64,000 bases of DNA from Janthinobacterium saanense (GTDB lineage: Bacteria > Pseudomonadota > Gammaproteobacteria > Burkholderiales > Burkholderiaceae_D): positions 124,001 to 188,000 of the forward strand of contig NZ_JACHCI010000004.1 of NCBI RefSeq assembly GCF_014200675.1, in the 5' to 3' direction. Below the pieces are notes generated by a model. That model did no database searches, was not told where the DNA came from, and was given only the letters and a program-made list of their open reading frames with translations. Below are positions 35,666 to 44,158 of the stretch, one piece after another. Position 1 is the first letter of the stretch, and every line of letters begins with the position of its first letter. Made by a program: the position numbers and the translations under genes.

Positions 35666-36886
35666 TTATGTCGCGGCGGCTTTGCCGAACAGCAAGCGCT
35701 GGCGCATGGCGGAAATGTCGCTGCGCTGCTGTATCAGGTCGAAATACCATGGCCCGTCGGCCACGTCGCCATACAGCACGGCGCCGGCCAGGCGGTTGTG
35801 TTCCACCACCAGCCGTTTGTAGATGCCGCGGCGCGGATCGCGCAAGACCAGGTCTTCGCTGTCGGGGCCGCCGATGAAATTGCCGACTGAATACAGGTCG
35901 ATACCCGTCACTTTCAGCTTGGTCGGGCTGGCTTGCTGCACATAACGGCGGTGGCCGTTCCCCGCCAGGTGCGCGGCGCACACTTTCGCCTGTTCCCAGA
36001 TCGGCGCCACCAGGCCGAAGGTAGCACTGCGGTGCTGCACGCATTCGCCCACCGCATACACGCGGGGATCGTAGCTTTGCAAGGTATCGTCCACAACAAT
36101 AGCCCGCTCGCAAAACAAGCCGGCTTGCTGCGCCAGCGCAATATTGGGCCGCACGCCAGCGGCCATCACCACCAGGTCGGCGGGGATCTCGCTACCATCC
36201 TTGAAGCGCACGGCCGTGACTCTTGCGTTGCCGACGATTTCCGCCGTATGCGCATTGAGCAGAAAGCGCAGGCCCTTGACTTCCAGCGCCTGCTTCAACA
36301 GGGCGGACGCTGGTTTGTCCAGTTGCTGGTTCATCAGGGTATCGCTGACATGCACTACGGTGACTTCCATGCCCTGGCGCAACAAGCCATTGGCCGCTTC
36401 CAGTCCCAGCAAGCCGCCGCCTATCACCACCGCATGACGGTGATTTTTTGCTGCATCGAGCATGGTGGCTACATCGTCGATATCGCGAAAACCGATCACG
36501 CCAGGCAAAGTGTGGCCGGGCACGGGCAGCATGAAGGGTTTGGAGCCGGTCGCCAGCAGCAATCTATCGTAATGCACAGCCAGGCCAGATGCCGCGCGCA
36601 CCGTCCTGCGCACGCGGTCGATATGCACGACTGGGTCGCCCGCGTGCAGGGCAATGCCGTTTTGTGCATACCACTCGCGCGTGTTGAGCATGATGTCATC
36701 CATATTCTTTTCGCCAGCCAATACGGGCGAGAGCAGGATGCGGTTGTAATTGCCGTGCGGCTCGGCGCCGAACACGGTGATGTCGTACAAGTCTGGCGCC
36801 AGCTTCAGCAATTCCTCGACCGTGCGCATGCCGGCCATGCCGTTGCCGATCACCACCAGCGATGGCTTTGCCCTGGCGCCTGTCAT
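35666..36886 (-). CDS. FAD/NAD(P)-dependent reductase of the nitrate assimilation operon
   Basis: A 406-residue pyridine-nucleotide-disulfide-type flavoprotein. VVIGNGMAGMRT near the N-terminus binds FAD, VVIGGGLLGLEAANGL near residue 150 binds NAD(P)H, and the second FAD motif VYAVGECVQH is near residue 285. It resembles the N-terminal half of NirB but lacks its iron-sulfur and siroheme parts. Lying between nirD and nasA, it is the likely electron donor of nitrate reductase (NasB/NasC-like role, inference). Its ATG overlaps the nirD stop by four bases and nasA follows after 15 bases. Confidence 0.88.
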   Translation of the reverse strand: MTGARAKPSLVVIGNGMAGMRTVEELLKLAPDLYDITVFGAEPHGNYNRILLSPVLAGEKNMDDIMLNTREWYAQNGIALHAGDPVVHIDRVRRTVRAASGLAVHYDRLLLATGSKPFMLPVPGHTLPGVIGFRDIDDVATMLDAAKNHRHAVVIGGGLLGLEAANGLLRQGMEVTVVHVSDTLMNQQLDKPASALLKQALEVKGLRFLLNAHTAEIVGNARVTAVRFKDGSEIPADLVVMAAGVRPNIALAQQAGLFCERAIVVDDTLQSYDPRVYAVGECVQHRSATFGLVAPIWEQAKVCAAHLAGNGHRRYVQQASPTKLKVTGIDLYSVGNFIGGPDSEDLVLRDPRRGIYKRLVVEHNRLAGAVLYGDVADGPWYFDLIQQRSDISAMRQRLLFGKAAAT

Positions 36887-37224
36887 GCGCCTACCCAGAC
36901 CACACCGTTCTCTACCTTGACGGGCCAGGTGGCCACCGAATGTTCGGGCGCTTCCAGGCAGTCGCCCGTGAGCAGGTCGAAATGCTGTTTATAGATGGGC
37001 GAGGCCACCACGATGCGTTCGCCCATACTGCCGAGCAAGCCGCGCGACAGCACCGAGGCACCGGCATTGCCATCGTAATTGTCGATGGCAAACAGACGTT
37101 CGTCGCCGAGCCGGAATACCGCCACCTGTTCGCCATTGACCAGGGCGCACACGCCCGTGTCCGGCACGATGGCGTCCAGCGGGCAAACGGCGGTCCAGTT
37201 GTTCTTGATTGAATCCCTGTGCAT
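36883..37224 (-). CDS. nirD: nitrite reductase (NADH) small subunit
   Basis: A 113-residue Rieske-fold protein of the NirD type. It shows the family strands VCALVNGEQVAVFRLGDE, FAIDNYDGNAGASVLSRG and YKQHFDLLTGDCLEAPE. As usual for NirD, the Cys-His ligands of a true Rieske cluster are absent. It partners NirB in reducing nitrite to ammonium. It starts 9 bases after nirB and overlaps the flavoprotein gene by four. Confidence 0.95.
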   Translation of the reverse strand: MHRDSIKNNWTAVCPLDAIVPDTGVCALVNGEQVAVFRLGDERLFAIDNYDGNAGASVLSRGLLGSMGERIVVASPIYKQHFDLLTGDCLEAPEHSVATWPVKVENGVVWVGA

Positions 37225-37233
37225 GATGCTTCC

Positions 37234-39759
37234 TCAGACTGAGCTGGCGACAATCGGAATAAACTTGCGTTCGTCTACGGTGGCCGGGCGTATCTGACCC
37301 CGCTCCTCCACGAACACCACGTTGCTATCCTGTGCATCGCTATTGACGAAATGGCGGAAGCGCCGGCGCGTGGCCGGGTCGCTGACGGCCGCTTGCCACT
37401 CGCAGGCGTAGGTGTCGACCACGTGCTGCATGTCCGCTTCCAGTTCTTGCCCGATACCCAGCTTGTCGTCGATCACTACGGCTTTCAGATAGTCGAGTCC
37501 GCCTTCAAGGTTGTCGCGCCACACGCTGGTGCGTTGCAAACGGTCGGCGGTGCGGATATAAAACATCAGGAAACGGTCGACATAGCGCACCAGGGTGGCA
37601 TTGTCGAGGTCGGACGCCAGCAATTCCGCGTGGCGCGGTTTCATGCCGCCATTGCCGCACACATACAGATTCCAGCCTTTTTCGGTGGCGATCAGGCCAA
37701 TATCCTTGCCTTGCGCCTCGGCGCATTCACGGGTGCAGCCGGACACGCCAAACTTGATCTTGTGCGGCGTGCGCAAGCCCTTGTAGCGGTTTTCCAGTGT
37801 GATCGCAAAGCCGACGCTGTCGGCCACGCCATAGCGGCACCAGGTGGAGCCGACACATGATTTGACCGTGCGCAAGGATTTACCGTAGGCGTGGCCCGAT
37901 TCAAAGCCTGCGGCGATCAGTTCTTCCCAGATCAGCGGCAATTGCTCGACTCTTGCGCCAAACAGGTCGACCCGCTGGCCACCCGTGATCTTGGTGTACA
38001 AGCCATATTTCTTGGCCACCTGGCCCACCGCGATCAAGCCATCGGCCGTGACTTCGCCGCCCGGCATGCGCGGCACCACGGAATAAGTGCCGTCTTTCTG
38101 GATATTGCCCAGGAAATAGTCGTTGGTATCCTGCAAGCTGGCGTGCTCTTTCTTGAGCACAAAATCGTTCCAGCACGAGGCCAGGATATTGGCCGCCATC
38201 GGTTTGCACACATCGCAGCCCAGGCCCTTGCCATGTAGCGCCAGTAATTCCTCGAAGTTGCGGATCTTGCCGACGCGCACCAAATGAAACAATTCCTGGC
38301 GCGAGTAAGCGAAATGCTCGCAGACATGGTTGTTGACATCCATGCCCAGCTTTTTCATTTCCGCCTTCATGATCTGCGTCACCAGCGGCAGACAACCGCC
38401 GCAAGCCGTACCGGCCTTGGTGCAGCTTTTCAGGGCACCGATGGAGGTATTGCCATCGGCCACCGCTGCGCACAGTGTCCCTTTCGACACGTCGTTGCAG
38501 GAACAGATTTGCGCGCTATCGGGCAGGGCGTCCACGCCCAGACCGGGTTTGGCCTGGCCATCCGATTGCGGCAAGATCAAGAATTCCGGCGATGCCGGCA
38601 GTTCTATCCTGTTGAGCATCATTTGCAGCAGGGTGCCGTACTCGCTGGCGTCGCCCACCATCACGCCGCCCAGCAAATACTTGCCGCAATCGGAGACGAC
38701 GATTTTCTTGTAGATCTGCTTGCGCTCATCGGTGAACTGGTACGAACGGCTGCCGGCGGTGAGGCCGTGCGGATCGCCGAGGCTGGCCACGTCCACGCCC
38801 ATCAGTTTCAATTTGGTACTCATGTCGGCGCCGGTGAAGCTTCCTTGCTCGCCGAGCAGGTGGCGGGCGGCAATGCGGGCCATTTCATAACCGGGCGCGA
38901 CCAGGCCAAAGGTCTGGCCGCCCCACAGGGCGCATTCGCCGATGGCATACACGTCCGGGTTTGACGTCAAACAACTGTCATCGATGGCAATGCCGCCACG
39001 CGGGCCGACTTCCAGCCCACAACTGCGCGCCAACTCGTCGCGGGGGCGGATGCCAGCCGAAAACACAATCATGTCGGCGTCCAGATGCGTGCCGTCGGCA
39101 AAGCGCATGCGGTGCGTGCCTTGCTCGCCATCGGTGATCGCCAGAGTGTTTTTTTGTGTATGCACCGTCACGCCCAAGTCTTCGATCTTGCGGCGCAGCA
39201 CGCGGGCGCCGCCTTCATCGACTTGCACCGCCATCAGGCGCGGCGCAAATTCCACCACGTGCGTGTCCAGCTGCATGTCGCGCAAGGCTTTCGCGCATTC
39301 CAGCCCCAGCAAGCCGCCGCCGATCACCACCCCGGTTTTTGAGCGTGACCCGCATTCCAGCATCGCTTCCAGGTCTTCGATGGTGCGGTAGACAAAACAA
39401 TCCTTGCGATCCTTGCCTGGCAGCGGTGGCACGAAGGGATAGGAACCGCTGGCGATCACCAGCTTGTCGTAGGGCAGCACTTCGCCGCTGCTGACGGTGA
39501 CGGTTTTTGCCTGCAGGTCGATGGCGCTGGCGCGGGCATTGAGTTTGAGCAGCACATTGCCGCGCTCGAAAAAGCCGGGCGGCACCAGCGACAGGTCCTC
39601 GGCCGACTTGCCAGCAAAAAACTCGGACAAGTGCACGCGGTCGTAGGCCGGGCGCGGTTCTTCGCACAGCACGGTCACTTCCTGCGGTGCGCCGCTGTCC
39701 GCCAGCTGCGCCAGGAATTTATGGCCGACCATGCCATGGCCGATGACGATGATTTTCAT
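37234..39759 (-). CDS. nirB: nitrite reductase (NADH) large subunit
   Basis: An 841-residue siroheme flavoprotein. It has FAD and NAD motifs (VIGHGMVGHK near residue 5; GVVIGGGLLGLECAK), a BFD-like [2Fe-2S] domain (CSCNDVSKGT with CGGCLP), then the sulfite/nitrite-reductase half-domains. The siroheme/[4Fe-4S] ligands are CVGSTWC and CTRECAE in the last third. The siroheme is supplied through CobA encoded at 42205. MKIIVIGHG fixes the ATG at 39759; the longer open frame is not conserved. It follows the transporter gene by 10 bases. Confidence 0.96.
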   Translation of the reverse strand: MKIIVIGHGMVGHKFLAQLADSGAPQEVTVLCEEPRPAYDRVHLSEFFAGKSAEDLSLVPPGFFERGNVLLKLNARASAIDLQAKTVTVSSGEVLPYDKLVIASGSYPFVPPLPGKDRKDCFVYRTIEDLEAMLECGSRSKTGVVIGGGLLGLECAKALRDMQLDTHVVEFAPRLMAVQVDEGGARVLRRKIEDLGVTVHTQKNTLAITDGEQGTHRMRFADGTHLDADMIVFSAGIRPRDELARSCGLEVGPRGGIAIDDSCLTSNPDVYAIGECALWGGQTFGLVAPGYEMARIAARHLLGEQGSFTGADMSTKLKLMGVDVASLGDPHGLTAGSRSYQFTDERKQIYKKIVVSDCGKYLLGGVMVGDASEYGTLLQMMLNRIELPASPEFLILPQSDGQAKPGLGVDALPDSAQICSCNDVSKGTLCAAVADGNTSIGALKSCTKAGTACGGCLPLVTQIMKAEMKKLGMDVNNHVCEHFAYSRQELFHLVRVGKIRNFEELLALHGKGLGCDVCKPMAANILASCWNDFVLKKEHASLQDTNDYFLGNIQKDGTYSVVPRMPGGEVTADGLIAVGQVAKKYGLYTKITGGQRVDLFGARVEQLPLIWEELIAAGFESGHAYGKSLRTVKSCVGSTWCRYGVADSVGFAITLENRYKGLRTPHKIKFGVSGCTRECAEAQGKDIGLIATEKGWNLYVCGNGGMKPRHAELLASDLDNATLVRYVDRFLMFYIRTADRLQRTSVWRDNLEGGLDYLKAVVIDDKLGIGQELEADMQHVVDTYACEWQAAVSDPATRRRFRHFVNSDAQDSNVVFVEERGQIRPATVDERKFIPIVASSV

Positions 39760-39769
39760 GATGGCGTCC

Positions 39770-41062
39770 TCAGGCGGCGGCCAGCGCGGCCTGGTCGGCG
39801 GCATTGCTGAAACGCACGGCAATCGCACAGACGGCCGACACCAGCACCAGCGCACCGAGGATGCTCAATGTTTGCTGCACATCACCGGTACCCTTCATCA
39901 GGAAACCGGCCAGCACCGCGCCGACATTGCCGCCGGCGCCGATAATGCCCGTCACGCCGCCCAGAGCCTTGCGGTCGATGAAGGGCACCAGCGCATAGGT
40001 CGCGCCGCAGGCCATGTGGGTGAACAGGCCAAAACCCAGCATGGCGGCCACGGCAAACGTGACGCTGCCCGCATGGGCAAACCACAGCAAGCCCAGGCCT
40101 TCGCCTATCATCAAAATAAACAGCAAGGTGACACGGCTGTTCAGGTTACCGCGCAAGGCCAGCTTGTCCGACAGCCAGCCGCCGAGGGCGCGTGCAAACA
40201 GGGCCAGCAAGCCGAAGCTGCCCGCCGCAAAGCCGGCCGATTTCAGCGACAAGCCGAAGTGGTCGACGTAATACACGGCGGCCACGCCATGGATAAACAG
40301 TTCGATGCCGAAACAGGCGCCATAGGTGACGAACAGCAGCCAGACGCGGTAGTTGGCGCTGGCCGCCTTGAAGCTGGCCCAGCCGCCTTTCTTGCCGCCT
40401 TCAATCGCCACGCCATCGGCGCGCAGCTGATCGTAATTGCCGTCCGGGCAGTCTTGCGTATAGCGCCAGTACAAAGCCGCCATCACCAGCATCAGCACGC
40501 CCGGCACCAGCAGGGCCACCCGCCAGCCCATGGCCTCGGTGACGCCCAGCATCACCAGCGCACCGAGCAGCAAAGGCATCAGCGCCTGGGCAGCGCCCGC
40601 GCCGGCATTGCCCCAGCCCGCCGAGGTGGCGTTGGCCGTGCCCACCACGTTGGGTGCGAACATCACGGAGGTGTGATATTGCGTGATCACAAAACTGGCG
40701 CCCACCGCGCCGATACCGAGGCGAAAGATCAAGAAACTTTCATAACTTTGCGACAGGGCCACGCCCAGCACGGGGATGGCGCCCAGCAACAACAGCCCCG
40801 TGTACGTCTTGCGCGGACCGTAGCGGTCGCACAGCGGCCCCACCAGCAGGCGCACCAGAATCGTGATGGCGACGGCGGCGATATTGATATTGGCGATCTG
40901 CCCCATCGACAGATGGAATTCACCCTTGATCACCGGCATCAGCGGCGCGCAGGCGAACCAGGCGAAAAAGCAGACGAAGAACGCCATCCATGTCAGGTGG
41001 AAGGCGCGCATCTGCGGCGTGCCCAGGGAAAAGAGAGTGATGCTGTTTGCTTTGCTGGCCAT
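39770..41062 (-). CDS. MFS nitrate/nitrite transporter (NarK/NasA type)
   Basis: A 430-residue major facilitator with about twelve transmembrane helices. Nitrate-porter signatures are GWGNAGAGAAQ (residues 149-159) and GGVTGIIGAGGNVGAVLAGF near residue 375, with the substrate-binding arginines in the RLLVGP and FARALGGWLSD regions. It is the first gene of the nitrate operon, just behind the leader with terminator. MASKANSIT gives the ATG at 41062. It imports nitrate for NasA and may export nitrite. Confidence 0.94.
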   Translation of the reverse strand: MASKANSITLFSLGTPQMRAFHLTWMAFFVCFFAWFACAPLMPVIKGEFHLSMGQIANINIAAVAITILVRLLVGPLCDRYGPRKTYTGLLLLGAIPVLGVALSQSYESFLIFRLGIGAVGASFVITQYHTSVMFAPNVVGTANATSAGWGNAGAGAAQALMPLLLGALVMLGVTEAMGWRVALLVPGVLMLVMAALYWRYTQDCPDGNYDQLRADGVAIEGGKKGGWASFKAASANYRVWLLFVTYGACFGIELFIHGVAAVYYVDHFGLSLKSAGFAAGSFGLLALFARALGGWLSDKLALRGNLNSRVTLLFILMIGEGLGLLWFAHAGSVTFAVAAMLGFGLFTHMACGATYALVPFIDRKALGGVTGIIGAGGNVGAVLAGFLMKGTGDVQQTLSILGALVLVSAVCAIAVRFSNAADQAALAAA

Positions 41063-41077
41063 TTTTCGTATCCCGTT

Positions 41078-41131
41078 AAAAACAAAAAAGCGTCCGCCCT
41101 GCAAGGTTGAGAAACCAAGCCGGGCGGACGC
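41078..41131 (-). terminator. leader terminator of the nitrate assimilation operon
   Basis: On the minus strand GCGTCCGCCC (41131-41122) pairs perfectly with GGGCGGACGC (41099-41090) and runs into TTTTTTGTTTTT, 16 bases before the transporter ATG. A factor-independent terminator directly in front of the first gene implies that operon expression depends on antitermination. Confidence 0.92.
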
Positions 41132-41163
41132 CGTTGTCCTTGCCAGCCCCTCGTTGGACCGAC
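41126..41163 (-). ncRNA. ANTAR-type tandem hexaloop leader RNA (NasT target)
   Basis: Two hairpins precede and overlap the terminator. P1 has arms GTCGGTCC and GGGCTGGC (with G-U pairs) around loop AACGAG (41155-41150). P2 has arms GGAC and GTCC around loop AACGGC (41135-41130). Both six-base loops have A at position 1 and G at position 4, the signature of RNAs bound by ANTAR antiterminators. P2 shares bases with the 5' arm of the terminator, so forming P2 would prevent termination. NasT, an ANTAR protein, is encoded 3 kb upstream. Confidence 0.85.
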
Positions 41164-41206
41164 ACTTATTGTTCAGGGGATCGCCATTGATCCGCATCTA
41201 CTCTCT

Positions 41207-41222
41207 AGCAAACCTTGTGCCA
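41207..41222 (-). promoter_or_regulatory. sigma-54 promoter of the nitrate assimilation operon
   Basis: On the minus strand TGGCAC, five bases (AAGGT) and TTGCT match the -24/-12 consensus without a mismatch. Predicted initiation is near 41196, giving a leader of about 130 bases containing the two hexaloops and the terminator. Confidence 0.88.
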
Positions 41223-41295
41223 GCTGATGCGCACGGGCTACACGGGGTGGGGCAGGGGGCTGATACGAAAGAAAGGCCAGATGATGGTGCGAGGA

Positions 41296-41312
41296 TGCGC
41301 GATTGTGGTGCG
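41296..41312 (-). promoter_or_regulatory. candidate NtrC-binding site
   Basis: A 17-base sequence with GGTGC on the plus strand and an imperfect GCGC arm, matching the glnA NtrC site at 11 of 17 positions by eye. It lies about 90 bases upstream of the -24 box, a normal enhancer position. A further GGTGC half-site is at 41286-41290. Confidence 0.5.
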
Positions 41313-41332
41313 GTGACTGTATTTGAGGCGAT

Positions 41333-41374
41333 AAAAAAAGCATGGTCTGCGGTGGCTGTCCGCAGACCATGCTT
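41333..41374 (-). terminator. intrinsic terminator of the toxin-antitoxin operon
   Basis: AAGCATGGTCTGCGG and CCGCAGACCATGCTT form a perfect 15-bp stem (41338-41374) with a 7-base loop; on the minus strand it is followed by a run of Ts. It lies 9 bases after the toxin stop and isolates the pair from the nitrate operon promoter. Confidence 0.93.
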
Positions 41375-41382
41375 CTCTCGGC

Positions 41383-41658
41383 CTATTTCATCCGCTCCCA
41401 GATTTTATACACTTCGTCGCCATTGCGCTTGCCAATGACGAGCACTTCAAGTGTATCGTCGGCCAACACATAGATAATGCGGTATTCCCCCACATCTACA
41501 CGTCGGCCCCCATTGGTTGCTCCCTTCAATGGAGAGCTGTCATGGGGCATAGGGTTCGAAAGCAAATTAAACATGCTCTGGCCTACCTGACGATATTGCT
41601 TTGCGTCCAGGCTAGCTAAAAACCTTTCCGCACTTTTGCTAATTGCTAATTTCAACAT
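41383..41658 (-). CDS. RelE/ParE family toxin
   Basis: A 91-residue basic protein with the RelE-superfamily pattern: KLAISKSAERFLASLD, NPMPHDSSPLKGATNGGRR, VDVGEYRIIYVLADDTLEVL in blocks, and the closing VIGKRNGDEVYK. RelE-type toxins are ribosome-dependent mRNA nucleases. It overlaps the antitoxin gene by 20 bases, so the pair is translationally coupled with antitoxin first. Confidence 0.9.
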   Translation of the reverse strand: MLKLAISKSAERFLASLDAKQYRQVGQSMFNLLSNPMPHDSSPLKGATNGGRRVDVGEYRIIYVLADDTLEVLVIGKRNGDEVYKIWERMK

Positions 41659-41938
41659 TGTCGGTATCCCTAAAATCGCTTAGGAATGCGTCGACCCGGT
41701 CGGTGCTCGCAAAGCCTTCCTTGCGAGCGAGATCAGCTTTTGCAAGCCAAAGCTGATCCTCGAGTTCTTGAATTTTATTCTGCATTGCATCGAAATGACG
41801 CTTCGACACGACGTAGGCCGTTAGCCTGTCATGCCTGGTAATGCCGACAGGTTGGCCTAACGCTTCATCCAACAATTCGCCGAAACGAGTTTTCGCATCC
41901 CTCGCACTGAAAATAGTGAAGGCTGCTGCTTCGCCCAT
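41639..41938 (-). CDS. Phd/YefM-type antitoxin
   Basis: A 99-residue protein. Its N-terminus has the Phd/YefM DNA-binding fold (FTIFSARDAKTRFGELLDEA, then GITRHDRLTAYVVS), and its acidic C-terminus (DRVDAFLSDFRDTDNVEIS) should wrap the toxin. The ATG at 41938 has a perfect AAGGAGAG ribosome-binding site; the open frame extends to 42070 without conserved residues. An AT-rich operator-like region lies upstream. Confidence 0.88.
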   Translation of the reverse strand: MGEAAAFTIFSARDAKTRFGELLDEALGQPVGITRHDRLTAYVVSKRHFDAMQNKIQELEDQLWLAKADLARKEGFASTDRVDAFLSDFRDTDNVEISN

Positions 41939-42104
41939 GGTTCTCTCCTTTTCAAACGAGATCGGTTGGGAACTCCGAAGGTCGTCCGCACCTGTAATTG
42001 CTAAAAAGCCTAGCCTTTGACAGAAAATGAATGATAAGCACGGGAATCCTCCCTGTGACATAGAGTTCATTGTGTTCTAAAGGGTTTAAAAAGTCAAATG
42101 AGGC

Positions 42105-42118
42105 AAAATGATCATTTT
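42105..42118. promoter_or_regulatory. AT-rich palindrome upstream of the antitoxin
   Basis: AAAATGA and TCATTTT form a perfect 14-bp palindrome in a markedly AT-rich stretch (about 42070-42160) that contrasts with the surrounding GC-rich DNA. It could be a TA autoregulatory operator or the 3' border of the cobA unit. Confidence 0.45.
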
Positions 42119-42204
42119 GATTATTTTTTGATATGATTGAATTTTTAGTCGTCCTTACCAGCCCCTGAGGCGCTCGACAGTCAGCCCTCTTTTTTGGTTT
42201 GAAC

Positions 42205-42978
42205 TCAGTTTGAATTGCCGTAGTTCATGAGCGTAACGGCTTCTTCCGCATCCCACTGATCCGCACAGCGCACCACATCGCCCACCACAATAATGCTGGG
42301 GCTGCCCAGTCCGCTGGCCAGCAAGGCGGCGCGCAGTTTGCCCACGGTGGTCAGCAACTGGCGCTGGTCGCTGCGGCTGGCTGATTGCACCACGGCTACG
42401 GGCGTGTCGGGCGCCATGCCGCCGGCTAATAATCCTGCCTGGATTTGTGCGCAGCGTGCCACGCCCATGTAGATGACCAGCGTCAGCCGGCTTTGCGCCA
42501 GGGCAGCCCAGTTCGGTTCGGAAGCGGCATCCTTGCCGTGGCCCGTAACAAACACGGCGCCCTGGCTCCAGCGGCGGTGGGTGAGTGGCACGCCGATGCT
42601 GGCTGGCGCTGCCAGGCCGCTGCTGATGCCGGGCACGACCTCGACGGTTATTCCCTGCGCCATCAAATGAGCGCGTTCTTCGCCGCCGCGGCCGAACAGA
42701 TAAGGGTCGCCACCTTTCAGGCGCACGACGCGCTGGCCGGCCTGGGCTTCGGCGATCATCAGGCGTTCGATGAATGCCTGCGGCGTGGATTTGCAGCCGC
42801 CGCGCTTGCCTACTTCGATCACGCGCGCGCTCGCTGGCGCATGGGCCAGGATGGCCGGGTTGACCAGGTCGTCGATCAAGACCACGTCGGCTTGCTGCAA
42901 AGCCTTGACGGCTTTCAGTGTCAGCAAGTCCGGATCGCCGGGGCCGGCGCCCACCAGGGTCACGTTTCCTTGTTGCAT
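42205..42978 (-). CDS. cobA: uroporphyrinogen-III C-methyltransferase
   Basis: A 257-residue tetrapyrrole methylase. VTLVGAGPGDPDLLTLKA is at the N-terminus, VVRLKGGDPYLFGRGGEE near residue 85, and PGISSGLAAPASIGVPLTHR near residue 120. It makes precorrin-2 for siroheme, the cofactor of NirB, which explains its place behind nasTS. It has no CysG-like dehydrogenase/ferrochelatase domain, so those steps come from elsewhere. MQQGNVTLVG fixes the ATG at 42978; the longer frame overlaps nasS. Confidence 0.95.
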   Translation of the reverse strand: MQQGNVTLVGAGPGDPDLLTLKAVKALQQADVVLIDDLVNPAILAHAPASARVIEVGKRGGCKSTPQAFIERLMIAEAQAGQRVVRLKGGDPYLFGRGGEERAHLMAQGITVEVVPGISSGLAAPASIGVPLTHRRWSQGAVFVTGHGKDAASEPNWAALAQSRLTLVIYMGVARCAQIQAGLLAGGMAPDTPVAVVQSASRSDQRQLLTTVGKLRAALLASGLGSPSIIVVGDVVRCADQWDAEEAVTLMNYGNSN

Positions 42979-42988
42979 GATGATTCCT

Positions 42989-44131
42989 TTATTTGCGGAT
43001 GGCGAATGAGGCGGCATAGCGCTCGGGTTCGGTGCCATCCCACACCACGCCATCGATCAGGGTGGAACTGCGCAGCACCTCGGGCGGCAGCGGCGTGGCT
43101 GTGATTTCCGCCGCCTGCCGGTACAGGGCTATACGGTTGACCTTGCTGGCCACCGCCAGGTAGTCGGGATCGTCTTTCAGCAAGCCCCAGCGCCGGTGCT
43201 GGGTCATGAACCACATGCCGTCCGACAAGTAAGGGAAGTTGACGGCGCCGCTGTTGTAGAACTGCAAGCCGTGCTGCTCTTCCCACACCTGGCGGGTCTT
43301 GACGTAGTGCGGCTGGCTGATGGTCTCGAGCATGGTTTGCCTGTTTTCCATCGATGCATCGAGCCAGCGGCCAGCGTCCAGCACGGCTGCAATCAGGGCG
43401 CGGCAGCTATTCGGGTATTTGTCGGCAAAGTCGGCAGTCGTGCCCAGCACCTTGCCCGGGTGGTCGGGCCAGATTTGTTGGGTGGTGGCCGCCGTGACGC
43501 CGATTGCGTCGTGTACCGCCTTCATGCCCCAGGGTTCGCCCACGCAATAGCCATCCATGCGCCCGGCGCGCAGATTGTCGACCATTTGCGGCGGCGGCAC
43601 GGTCACCATGCGCACTTCGCGCAGCGGATCGATGCCATGCGCGGCCAGCCAGTAATGCAGATACATGGCGTGGGTGCCGGTGGGAAAGGTATGCGCAAAG
43701 GTATAAGGGCGCGGCGCACTGCGTATCAAGCCGGCCAGCGACGCACCATCGACAGCGCCCTGCTGCGCCAGGGCGCTCGACAGCGTGACCGCCTGGCCAT
43801 TGTGGTTGAGATTCATCAGCACTGCCATGTCGCGCGCCTGGCCGCCTATGCCGGTCTGCACGCCATACATGAGGCCGTACAACACATGGGCGGCGTCGAG
43901 TTCGCCACTGCCCAGCTTGTCGCGCACGCTGGCCCAGGAGGCTTCCTTGCTCAGCTCTATCTTGATGCCGTGCTTTTCATCAAAACCCAGCAGCGACGCC
44001 ATCACCAGCGAGCCGCAATCGCTGAGCGGCAGGAAGCCTATCCTCAGCACTTGTTTTTCCGGCCTGTCCGATCCTGCTACCCAGGCGCTCACATTGTCCG
44101 CCATACCACTCCTGATCTGATTGCGCACCAT
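42989..44131 (-). CDS. nasS: NasS-type cytoplasmic nitrate sensor
   Basis: A 380-residue protein of the CmpA/NrtA periplasmic-binding fold but without any signal peptide, the usual mark of NasS. Blocks include LRIGFLPLSDCGSLVMASLL, GELDAAHVLYGL, YCVGEPWGMKAVHD and PYLSDGMWFMTQHRRWGLL. NasS binds NasT when nitrate is absent and releases it when nitrate or nitrite is bound, allowing NasT to act on leader RNA. It lies 27 bases behind nasT; an ATG at 44104 is an alternative start. Confidence 0.92.
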   Translation of the reverse strand: MVRNQIRSGMADNVSAWVAGSDRPEKQVLRIGFLPLSDCGSLVMASLLGFDEKHGIKIELSKEASWASVRDKLGSGELDAAHVLYGLMYGVQTGIGGQARDMAVLMNLNHNGQAVTLSSALAQQGAVDGASLAGLIRSAPRPYTFAHTFPTGTHAMYLHYWLAAHGIDPLREVRMVTVPPPQMVDNLRAGRMDGYCVGEPWGMKAVHDAIGVTAATTQQIWPDHPGKVLGTTADFADKYPNSCRALIAAVLDAGRWLDASMENRQTMLETISQPHYVKTRQVWEEQHGLQFYNSGAVNFPYLSDGMWFMTQHRRWGLLKDDPDYLAVASKVNRIALYRQAAEITATPLPPEVLRSSTLIDGVVWDGTEPERYAASFAIRK

Positions 44132-44158
44132 TTCGGTGCATTGCGCGATGTTGTCTGC

